Source: JBBQKF01 sp038326615 (GTDB taxonomy: Bacteria; Bacillota; Clostridia; Saccharofermentanales; UBA5734). Taken from it: a stretch of DNA of 18,486 nt. Position 1 is the first letter of the stretch. Every line of letters starts with the position of its first letter. The notes beneath the pieces were generated by a model. That model had not been told where the DNA came from and did not search any database. It saw only the letters and a program-made list of their open reading frames with translations. The position numbers and the translations under genes are program-made. The stretch covers positions 1 through 18,486 of the forward strand of contig JBBQKF010000063.1 in NCBI GenBank assembly GCA_038326615.1, given 5' to 3'. Below, in pieces: positions 6,162 through 13,593 of the stretch.

Positions 6162-8525
6162 ATGAAAAAATTTCTATATAAAGCATTAAGCTTTATACCA
6201 GTAGTAGCGATTGTATCGTCAATTGCATTTTCTGGAACAACAACTAGCGCTTCAACTCAAAAAACAGGAATGTGGCTCAAAGGTGATTTTCACACACACA
6301 CATACTTAAGTGATGGCAGCTATACTTCACAAGAAGTTGCTGCAAAAGCAAAACAATTTGGATTAGACTGGTATAGTGCAACTGATCATGGTGGAGGAAG
6401 CACAGGGAAACGCAATCAAAACGGTCTTGCATGGGCAACAGGAACAGCAAATCTAGTTAGTGATGTTATGCCAAGATGGGCAACAATTAGCGGAATCGGT
6501 GAAGATCTAATTAATGAAAATAGAGAAAACATTCTTCAGTTTTCAGGATTTGAATGGAATGTTCCAACTCATGAACATGCCAGTGTAGGAATCGTCGGTG
6601 ACAGTGCAACAATAAAAAATGATTTAGCCAAATTCGATTACATTTATGATAGTTCAAAAGAAGTTTTTAACAATACAAACACATTGTTCACTGGCGTTGA
6701 AAGAGCAATGGATGGCAAAACTGAAATGAAAATGGATTCTGTAACAAATACCTTAGTAAAAGGTGATGCAAGCAAATTCACATACAGTACACATAGTGGA
6801 GCAGTTGCAGGGGCAAGATATCTAGCAGCTAATTTTCCTACAACCAGCTATTTTTTACCAAATCATCCTTCCAGAGCATTAAATTTTGCAATATCAGATT
6901 TTAAAGAATTCTATGATGAGGCACCACAAGTTGCTTTTGGCGCTGAATTACTACCTGGTCATCAAGCATCCGCATATAGAGGTGGCCTTGGATATATGAC
7001 AATGTATAACACTATAACAAAGAAAAATGTTAATATTTCATATTATGCAGGAATAACTCTTGCTACTAAACTTGACAGTTATATAGCAACACAAGCGACT
7101 GCTGACCAGGCAAAGTACACAGCTGAGATAAAAACAGCTCTTATTGAGTCCATTACAAACAATATACCTAAACAAAGAACATATGGTGGAGCTGACTTTC
7201 TTCTTGCCAAAATTGGTGGTGGCTGGGATACAATGCTTACAGAAGGCAGACGCTTCTGGATATTTGGAAACTCAGATTTTCACATTGACTCAGAAAAAGT
7301 AAATGCAAACCTTCTAGCTGATCCTAATTACGCGGGGGAACCTGATTTTTGGCCTGGTGAATATTCCAAAAACTACACATATACATATGGAAAAGATTAT
7401 CAATCAATTCTTGATGGTATGCGTTCAGGAAACAGTTTTACGACACTTGGCGATTTAATCAATGCTCTTGATTTTAAAGTAACAAACAACACAGCTTCAG
7501 CAACGATGGGTGAGACACTTAATACAATTAACGGTAAAGAAACTGTAATTACAATTCGTTTTATGAGTCCTGACAAAAACAATAATAATGCTAAACCAGT
7601 AGTAGACCACATTGACCTGATACGCGGAGAAGTCAAAGGCGAACCACTAGTAAAGTATGTAGATTCAAGCAAAACAAGTCTTACAAGCTTTGAAGATCCA
7701 AAACAATACTTAACAGCTGAATACAGAAATGATGATGTAACTTCAACAACATCAGTAATCAAAACTTTCAATAAATCAGAGTTTACAACTGACAAAGACG
7801 GATATAGTGTTATAACATTTAAAGTTCCTTCAACAGATAAAGATGTTTACTACAGACTTAGAGGAACAAATAATGCTATAGGTGCAGGTTCTGATAACAT
7901 TAATAGTAATGGAAACCCAACAATAGATACACCTGCAAATGTTTTAACCGGTGATAATACAGTATCAAAAGCATTCAATGATTTGTGGTTTTATTCAAAT
8001 CCAGTATTTGTAAACAAATCAGACGATGGAGTTACAATCAACGGTATACTTAAAGATTCAACCGGAGAAGTTTTTGCAAATACAACAATTGACCTGAATT
8101 CAGATGAACTTTATACAACAAAAACCGACAGCAACGGCAAATTCACGCTAAACAATGTAAAGTATGGAATTAACACACTTGATATTTTGGACAGTGAAGG
8201 AAATATTGTTAAACAGTTGACATTCAACATTCAAGAAGGTGATTTTACAGAATTTAACCTTGGAGATGTATGGATTGCCAAAAACGTACACCAGACAAAC
8301 ATGGCTTTTACCACAAACGACGATTCATTAGTTATCTCTTCAATAAGTGAATTAGTAAATTCAACTCCATCAGTTACACCTACAATGACTTCAGAAGATG
8401 GAAATCAAATTCCGGAGACATCAGACAATAATAATCTTCTCCTATACATTATCACTTTAATAAGTGCATCAGGATTAATTATTAATAAAGTAAGAATATC
8501 CAGAAACGAAAGGAAAACAGTATGA
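6162..8525 (+). CDS. secreted PHP-domain phosphoesterase with sortase-like C-terminus
   Basis: The 787-residue protein has a signal peptide (1 to about 31: basic start, hydrophobic core, TTTSAS). A PHP-type metal-dependent phosphoesterase domain follows (about 38-430), with HTHTYLSDG (His44, His46, Asp51), SATDHG (Asp75, His76), FEWN with HEH, and a late FGNSDFH. A carboxypeptidase-regulatory-like beta domain is at about 623-692. The end has IPETS (750-754), a hydrophobic stretch and a basic tail, i.e. the layout of an LPXTG sorting signal in divergent form. It probably hydrolyses phosphate esters at the cell surface. AAGGGGG lies 10 bases before the ATG. The stop overlaps the pstS ATG (ATGA), so the two are coupled, and the upstream PhoP-like boxes suggest phosphate control. 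The exact substrate is unknown. Confidence 0.85.
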   Translation: MKKFLYKALSFIPVVAIVSSIAFSGTTTSASTQKTGMWLKGDFHTHTYLSDGSYTSQEVAAKAKQFGLDWYSATDHGGGSTGKRNQNGLAWATGTANLVSDVMPRWATISGIGEDLINENRENILQFSGFEWNVPTHEHASVGIVGDSATIKNDLAKFDYIYDSSKEVFNNTNTLFTGVERAMDGKTEMKMDSVTNTLVKGDASKFTYSTHSGAVAGARYLAANFPTTSYFLPNHPSRALNFAISDFKEFYDEAPQVAFGAELLPGHQASAYRGGLGYMTMYNTITKKNVNISYYAGITLATKLDSYIATQATADQAKYTAEIKTALIESITNNIPKQRTYGGADFLLAKIGGGWDTMLTEGRRFWIFGNSDFHIDSEKVNANLLADPNYAGEPDFWPGEYSKNYTYTYGKDYQSILDGMRSGNSFTTLGDLINALDFKVTNNTASATMGETLNTINGKETVITIRFMSPDKNNNNAKPVVDHIDLIRGEVKGEPLVKYVDSSKTSLTSFEDPKQYLTAEYRNDDVTSTTSVIKTFNKSEFTTDKDGYSVITFKVPSTDKDVYYRLRGTNNAIGAGSDNINSNGNPTIDTPANVLTGDNTVSKAFNDLWFYSNPVFVNKSDDGVTINGILKDSTGEVFANTTIDLNSDELYTTKTDSNGKFTLNNVKYGINTLDILDSEGNIVKQLTFNIQEGDFTEFNLGDVWIAKNVHQTNMAFTTNDDSLVISSISELVNSTPSVTPTMTSEDGNQIPETSDNNNLLLYIITLISASGLIINKVRISRNERKTV

Positions 8526-9655
8526 AAAAAATATTAATAATAGCTTTATCACTTACCTTGATATTAACAGGACTTATTGGATGTGGATCAAAACCAGAAG
8601 TGACATCATCTTTAACAAGCAGCAGTATCGAATCTACAGCAGTTGCCAGCAGTAGTGAAGAAAATTCACAGGAATTATCTTCGGATGCTTCTGTCTCAGA
8701 AATCAGTTCTATGGTTGTATCTGAATCTAATGTCTTATCAACTTCAACAGTAAAATCAAGCGTAGTTACATCATCAGTAGCTGGAATGTCATCTTCTAAA
8801 TCATCTTCTAAATCTTCTTCTGTTGTTTCACGTCAAGCACCAACAGGAAAAACATATCAACCAGTTGCTTCGTCATTATCCGGCACGATAAGTTTTTCAG
8901 GATCAACATCAGTATATCCTGTTGCAGCAGCACTAACAGAAGCATTTAAAAAGAAATATCCTAGGGTAAAAATTACAATTACTAACGTTACAGGGTCAGG
9001 AGCAGGGCTCGCGGATGCAAAAGCAGGCACAGTTAGCTTTGGAATGAGAAGCAGTTCGTGGACAGGGTCATCCGATGCTACTAAAAACCCTAATATAAAA
9101 TTTTTCCAAATTGCCATGGATGGTGTAGCAATTGTTGTAAACAAAGGAAATGCTCTTACTGATATAACATTTGCTCAAATTAAATCGGTTTATGAAAATA
9201 CAGGCACTCCTCTAAGTGGGATAACTAATCCTGTTAGCCGTGAAAGCGGTTCTGGAACAAAAACATGCTTTGATGACATCATGAAGAGCATGACAAGTGC
9301 AATGGTATACCCTGCATCATATGGTCAAATTGCTACAAGTACTGATGCGGTGGAAACTAACGTTTCGAATAACGCAAATTCAATTGGATATATGTCGTTA
9401 GGTGCTGTAAATTCAACGGTTAAAAAAATAACTGTTGAAGGAGTTGAGGCAACAAATGAAAATGTTGTTAATGGAACATACAAATTCTCAAGACCTTTCT
9501 TACTTCTTAGAAAATCCGATAAACTTATGAACGCAGCTGAAAAGGAATTTATCAAGTTCGCACTTAGTCTTGATGGACAAAAAATAATCGATAATTCACA
9601 TTACATATCTATAACACAAGATCAGATAACAGCAGAACTTGCAAAAATCAATTAG
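8522..9655 (+). CDS. pstS: phosphate-binding lipoprotein PstS
   Basis: This is the extracellular phosphate receptor of the PstSCAB importer. It has a lipoprotein signal with lipobox LIGC (Cys21), a Ser/Val-rich linker (about 25-110), and a periplasmic-binding-protein domain (about 117-375). That domain carries the PstS motifs SFSGSTSVYPVA, TGSGAGLADAKAG and SRESGSGTKT, which contribute phosphate ligands. The 377-residue length exceeds a bare PstS because of the low-complexity linker, which would hold the domain away from the membrane. The ATG overlaps the phosphoesterase stop by 4 bases, indicating translational coupling. A perfect hairpin follows the stop codon, before pstC. Phosphate rather than another oxyanion is inferred from the motifs and from pstC, pstA and pstB downstream. 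Confidence 0.93.
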   Translation: MKKILIIALSLTLILTGLIGCGSKPEVTSSLTSSSIESTAVASSSEENSQELSSDASVSEISSMVVSESNVLSTSTVKSSVVTSSVAGMSSSKSSSKSSSVVSRQAPTGKTYQPVASSLSGTISFSGSTSVYPVAAALTEAFKKKYPRVKITITNVTGSGAGLADAKAGTVSFGMRSSSWTGSSDATKNPNIKFFQIAMDGVAIVVNKGNALTDITFAQIKSVYENTGTPLSGITNPVSRESGSGTKTCFDDIMKSMTSAMVYPASYGQIATSTDAVETNVSNNANSIGYMSLGAVNSTVKKITVEGVEATNENVVNGTYKFSRPFLLLRKSDKLMNAAEKEFIKFALSLDGQKIIDNSHYISITQDQITAELAKIN

Positions 9656-9666
9656 ATTTCATTCGC

Positions 9667-9703
9667 GTCAAACGGGTAATTTCAGGGGGATTACCCGTTT
9701 GAC
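9667..9703 (+). promoter_or_regulatory. perfect 14-bp hairpin between pstS and pstC
   Basis: GTCAAACGGGTAAT (9667-9680) and ATTACCCGTTTGAC (9690-9703) are exact reverse complements around a 9-base loop. The following TAATTATTTG is not a proper T-tract, so full termination is unlikely. It could be a partial terminator or a 3'-stabilising stem, leaving more pstS than pstCAB mRNA. It lies only 9 bases before the annotated pstC start. Confidence 0.8.
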
Positions 9704-9712
9704 TAATTATTT

Positions 9713-11197
9713 GTGAAAGGAAGTATTGTTCTGAATATATTATCATTCATTAATAAGAATAAAAGAAAGATAGTAACAATTTTAGGAATTGTTATTTTTG
9801 CTATTTCGCTACTTCCATTGGCGTCTGCTGGAAGAATTGATGCTGGAAAGACAAAATTTACGAACTTAGCAGTGTTCAATGTTTCTGGGAATATAAAAAA
9901 AGTAAAAGATGCGATAGGTATGGATACAGTAGATTTAAATGGCATTGACCAGAAAAACCCAATAGATGACATAGAGAAAACGACTATTGCTTTGTCAAAA
10001 ATCACTGAAGATACAAGTGCAGCAGTACTTTTACTTTATCTTGCAATTATTTGTTTACTGATAGGAACGATGGCGGCTTATGTTAATCCCAATGGAATTG
10101 CAGGAATAATTGCTTTTTTAACAGTTCCAATATCCTTAATAGTTGCGATGGTAAAATCGATAAATGCATTTGACAGCATAAATACAAATATTAAACTTAT
10201 TAAAGATTATTTTGGTATGTCGCAAGATTTGATTGGTTTTGAATACAAAATATCACCTGTATTATATGTATTGTTTGTAGTATGTGTTATCAATCTGTCG
10301 GTACTAATAACATTTCGGACACCTCAAAAATCTAATAATGAAGTTGAGAAGCTGACGAAATTAATACTTTTGTTTTTTACAGTTGTCTCAGTGCTATCAG
10401 TTTTCTTTATAACATTATTCCTTATAATTAAGGGTGTTCCCACAATAAGTAAAATAGGATTTTTTAATTTTGTTTTCGGGTCAATATGGGACCCTACCGC
10501 TGATAATCCTAAATTTGGTATTTTCAATCTTATTTTGACATCGCTAGTTGGTACGTTCGGCGCAATAATTATTGGAGTACCAGTTGGTATCTTTGTAGCT
10601 GTTTTCATATCGCAATTATCGCCACCTAAATTATCAATTTTTCTTAATAATGCATTTAATCTTTTGGCAGGCATTCCGTCTGTGATTTATGGAGCTGTTG
10701 GGGCTATTTTACTAGTTCCATTCATTCAAAAGGTTTTTTCTTTGGCGACCGGTGCAACTCTATTTGCTGCAATAATTGTTTTATCAATAATGGTTTTACC
10801 AACAATTATAAGTGTTACCACAAATAGTTTAAATGCTGTTCCAAAAACTTATATGGAAGCTTCACTTGCCTTGGGACTTACAAAGCAGGCGTCAATATTT
10901 AAAATTTTAATCCCAGCTGCAAACGCTGGAATAATGGCAGGAGTTCTGCTCGGGCTCGGTCGGGCGATTGGTGAAGCTATGGCGATTATCCTTGTTGCCG
11001 GCAATGTACCAGGTTTGCCACAAATATTTAAGCCCGCAAGATTTCTTACAACAGGTATAGTTGCAGAAATGGGTTATGCAACTGGATTGCACAGAGATGC
11101 TTTGTTTGCAATAGGACTTGTTTTATTTTTCTTTATTTTAATTATCAATTCATGCTTTAGATATATGATTAAAAAGTTTGGAGCAAAATATGAGTAG
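9713..11197 (+). CDS. pstC: phosphate ABC transporter permease PstC with extra N-terminal membrane module
   Basis: The C-terminal part (about 213-494) is a standard PstC permease: six helices, the ABC-permease coupling loop near EASLALGLTKQ, and GLGRAIGEAMAI. Before it lie about 210 extra residues with four predicted helices (about 19-38, 103-123, 128-147, 181-200) and a roughly 65-residue outward segment between the first two. Usual PstC proteins are about 300 residues. The annotated GTG at 9713 has no ribosome site. AAAGGAAG (9716-9723) instead sits 7 bases before an in-frame CTG at 9731, which may be the true, rare start; the difference is six residues. The 3' end overlaps pstA by 8 bases. 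Confidence 0.9.
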   Translation: MKGSIVLNILSFINKNKRKIVTILGIVIFAISLLPLASAGRIDAGKTKFTNLAVFNVSGNIKKVKDAIGMDTVDLNGIDQKNPIDDIEKTTIALSKITEDTSAAVLLLYLAIICLLIGTMAAYVNPNGIAGIIAFLTVPISLIVAMVKSINAFDSINTNIKLIKDYFGMSQDLIGFEYKISPVLYVLFVVCVINLSVLITFRTPQKSNNEVEKLTKLILLFFTVVSVLSVFFITLFLIIKGVPTISKIGFFNFVFGSIWDPTADNPKFGIFNLILTSLVGTFGAIIIGVPVGIFVAVFISQLSPPKLSIFLNNAFNLLAGIPSVIYGAVGAILLVPFIQKVFSLATGATLFAAIIVLSIMVLPTIISVTTNSLNAVPKTYMEASLALGLTKQASIFKILIPAANAGIMAGVLLGLGRAIGEAMAIILVAGNVPGLPQIFKPARFLTTGIVAEMGYATGLHRDALFAIGLVLFFFILIINSCFRYMIKKFGAKYE

Positions 11198-12062
11198 TGG
11201 AATTACTAAAAAGAAACTCTTCAGGAAAGAGGTTATATTATTAAATACACTTTGTGCCATTGCAACTATGATAGCTTTTACAATATTAGTCGGAATAATA
11301 AGCTATATCCTGGTTAAGGGTTTCCCTGCAATTAATTGGAAATTTCTGACTACGGCTCCTTCATTTCTAGAACAAACCTATGGTATATTACCAATGATTA
11401 TAAATACTATTTACATGGTTGTTATAAGCTTGCTAATTGTGTTACCTGTAGGGATTGGTGGAGCGCTATATTTGACTGAGTATTCCGCACAAGGTCGTTT
11501 TGTAAATCTGATCAGATTTACAATTGAAATACTTGCAGGAATTCCATCAATAGTTTACGGTTTATTTGGTGCTCTGTTTTTCGTTACTTTTTTTAACATG
11601 GGTTATTCAATTTTAGCTGGTTCATTTACCCTTGCAATAATGACGCTTCCTGTTGTTATTCGTACAACCGAAGTCAGTATTTTAAGCATAGATTTAACAT
11701 ACAGAGAAGCTGCAATAAGCATGGGGGTTAGCAAACTTTATCTTATTCGTACAATCATTTTGCCGTGTTCTATCCCAGGAATTATTACTGCAATAATTCT
11801 GAGCATAGGAAGAATGGTCGGTGAATCAGCAGCTCTTTTAAGTACTTCAGGCACAGCATATGATATGCCTAATAGCTTTTTGAATCACGTCAATGAATCA
11901 GGTGCAACATTAACAGTTCAGTTATATCAGTGCTTTACAGAAAAACCCCCGGGCATGACAGACGAAACTCCATTTGCAATTGCGGCAATCCTGATGGTCA
12001 TAGTTCTGACTTTAAATTTTTTGACATCATTAATTGGAACATCGTTTAAAAAGAAAGGCTAA
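11190..12062 (+). CDS. pstA: phosphate ABC transporter permease PstA
   Basis: The 290-residue inner-membrane permease pairs with PstC. It has about six helices, the EAAISMGVSKLYLIRTIILP coupling loop for the ATPase, and GRMVGESAALLSTSGTA near the C-terminus, all typical of PstA. The ATG at 11190 is preferred: GGAG lies 6 bases upstream and it overlaps the pstC stop by 8 bases. An in-frame TTG at 11178 would add four residues and has no better site. pstB starts 2 bases after the stop. Unlike PstC, no extra domain is present. Confidence 0.93.
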   Translation: MSSGITKKKLFRKEVILLNTLCAIATMIAFTILVGIISYILVKGFPAINWKFLTTAPSFLEQTYGILPMIINTIYMVVISLLIVLPVGIGGALYLTEYSAQGRFVNLIRFTIEILAGIPSIVYGLFGALFFVTFFNMGYSILAGSFTLAIMTLPVVIRTTEVSILSIDLTYREAAISMGVSKLYLIRTIILPCSIPGIITAIILSIGRMVGESAALLSTSGTAYDMPNSFLNHVNESGATLTVQLYQCFTEKPPGMTDETPFAIAAILMVIVLTLNFLTSLIGTSFKKKG

Positions 12063-12064
12063 AA

Positions 12065-12817
12065 ATGAGCATAATAAGTGTAAAGAATCTAAATTTATTT
12101 TACGGCAGTAATCACGCATTACAAAACATAAATATCGAAATCGAACAGAATAAAATCACGGCGTTAATTGGTCCTTCGGGCTGTGGCAAATCAACATTTT
12201 TGAGAACATTAAACAGAATGAATGATATTATTAAGGATGTTAAAATCACAGGTGAAGTAATGTTTCGCGGCGCTGATATTTACCATCCTTCAACAGATGT
12301 AATGTCAGTAAGGAACACTATTGGAATGGTTTTTCAAAAACCAAATCCGTTCCCAATGAGTATATATGACAATGTTGCTTATGCACCAAGATATTACAAA
12401 ATTAAAAATAAAAATCAATTAAACGAAGTAGTTGAAAAAAGCCTTCGTTCTGCTGCTCTTTGGGATGAAGTCAAAGACCGGTTGAAAAAGCCAGCTTTAA
12501 GTTTATCGGGAGGGCAGCAGCAGAGATTGTGTATTGCTAGAGCAATCGCGCTAGAGCCTGATGTTCTTTTACTTGATGAAGCTACAAGTGCGCTTGATCC
12601 CATATCAACTTTTAAAATTGAAGATCTTATGCAGGAATTAAAAAAGACTTATACTGTTGTAATTGTAACTCATAATATGCAACAGGCAGCCAGAACCTCT
12701 GACATGACCGCATTTTTCCTTTTAGGCGAAATTCTTGAATATAACAAATCAAATAAAATATTTTGCGAACCGCAACACGTAAAAACACAGGAGTATGTAA
12801 CAGGCAGATTTGGCTGA
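12065..12817 (+). CDS. pstB: phosphate ABC transporter ATPase PstB
   Basis: This 250-residue cytoplasmic ATPase powers phosphate import through PstCA. Walker A is GPSGCGKST (36-44); the signature is LSGGQQQRLCIARAIA, followed by Walker B LLLDEATSALDP and the switch His in VIVTHNMQQAAR. The PstB-type insert with GMVFQKPNPFPMSIYDNVAYAPR is clear, as is the C-terminal VTGRFG. AAAGG lies about 7 bases before the ATG. It is the last recognisable gene of the operon. The phoU gene that often follows pstB is absent here, and repeat DNA takes its place. Confidence 0.95.
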   Translation: MSIISVKNLNLFYGSNHALQNINIEIEQNKITALIGPSGCGKSTFLRTLNRMNDIIKDVKITGEVMFRGADIYHPSTDVMSVRNTIGMVFQKPNPFPMSIYDNVAYAPRYYKIKNKNQLNEVVEKSLRSAALWDEVKDRLKKPALSLSGGQQQRLCIARAIALEPDVLLLDEATSALDPISTFKIEDLMQELKKTYTVVIVTHNMQQAARTSDMTAFFLLGEILEYNKSNKIFCEPQHVKTQEYVTGRFG

Positions 12818-12828
12818 GTGAAAAGTAC

Positions 12829-12985
12829 AATAGAAAACTCTATAGAAAAATTTGAAGAATAAACTACCGAAAAATGATAAGGAAGTTAAAGCAAATGCTC
12901 TTAATAATATTTCATTTGCTCAGTTAATAATTCTAGCACAAGAAACTTTGTATAAAGACCATTCAAAATGATAAGGAAGTTAAAG
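12829..12985 (+). repeat. diverged copy of dispersed repeat plus a 21-bp direct duplication
   Basis: GAAAACTCTATAGAA here resembles GAAAACTCCATAGAA at 15659 onward. GGAAGTTA and CTTAATAATATTT follow in the same order as GGAAGTTA and CTTGATAATATTT at 15721-15744. A 21-base string containing AATGATAAGGAAGTTAAAG occurs at 12871-12891 and again at 12965-12985, where it leads into the tandem array. A 39-codon open stretch (TTG 12852 to TGA 12972) crosses this region but has no ribosome site. It may be a decayed gene fragment. Confidence 0.45.
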
Positions 12986-13452
12986 TAAGAGCTAAAGCTA
13001 TAATACGTGTAAAAGTTAAAGTAAGAGCTATAACGATAATACGTGTAAAAGTTAAAGTAAGAGCTAAAGCTATAATACGTGTAAAAGTAAAAGTAAGAGC
13101 TATAGCTATAATACGTGTAAAAGTAAAAGTAAGAGCTATAGCTATAATACGCGTATAAGTTAAAGCAAGAGCTATAGCTATAATACGTGTAAAAGTCAAA
13201 GTAAGAGCTAAAGCTATAATACGTGTAAAAGTAAAAGTAAGAGCTAAAGCTATAATACGTGTAAAAGTTAAAGTAAGAGCTATAACGATAATACGTGTAA
13301 AAGTTAAAGTAAGAGCTATAGCTATAATACGCGTAAAAGTTAAAGTAAGAGCTATAGCTATAATACGCGTAAAAGTTAAAGTAAGAGCTATAGCTATAAT
13401 ACGCGTATAAGTAAAAGTAAGAGCTATAGCTATAATACGCGTAAAAGTTAAA
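12985..13452. repeat. tandem array, 13 units of 36 bp
   Basis: Thirteen units of exactly 36 bp run without spacers. Each begins GTAAGAGCT (GCAAGAGCT in unit 6), continues with AAAGCT, ATAGCT or ATAACG, then ATAATACG[T/C]GTA, and ends in an A/G/T-rich tail. Units 1-2 are identical to 8-9, unit 3 to 7, and 10, 11 and 13 to one another, showing block duplication. Most units carry the palindromes AGCTATAGCT and/or ACGCGT. The plus frame of 12 codons (VRAKAIIRVKVK-like) is broken by TAA at 13156 and 13408. The matching minus frame (LTFTRIIAIALT-like) stays open but has no ribosome site. It lies in the presumed 3' untranslated end of the pst transcript. Confidence 0.95.
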
Positions 13453-13527
13453 GTAAGTAGTAATATTAGTAAAGTGAAATTAAGTGGTATTATACGTAAA
13501 AAAATATTTAAATGGCAGAATACAGTA

Positions 13528-13562
13528 AAAAAACATTAGCATTTGTCGCGCTAATGTTTTTT
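13528..13562. terminator. bidirectional Rho-independent terminator
   Basis: AAAAAACATTAGC (13528-13540) and GCTAATGTTTTTT (13550-13562) are exact reverse complements around a 9-base loop. The T-run serves the plus strand (pst operon and repeat array). The A-run becomes a T-run for the minus strand, 32 bases past the stop of the EAL/GGDEF gene. Confidence 0.88.
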
Positions 13563-13593
13563 GCATTTATCGGGTTAATATTTTTTGCAAACT

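Noticed and set aside
7400..7795. Minus-strand open frame of 131 codons inside the phosphoesterase gene
   Set aside because: It is a shadow of a well-supported plus-strand gene with clear domains. No ribosome site or recognisable protein.
10324..10674. Minus-strand open frame of 116 codons inside pstC
   Set aside because: Antisense to the conserved permease core, with a low-complexity product and no independent signals.
12963..13199. Minus-strand open frame of 78 codons with TFTRIIAIALTL-like repeats
   Set aside because: It is a by-product of the 36-bp array, whose unit length keeps frames open. It starts at a TTG inside the array with no ribosome site, although the frame is open well beyond that start.
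12985..13452. CRISPR array
   Set aside because: Repeats are contiguous with no unique spacers, and there are no cas genes nearby.
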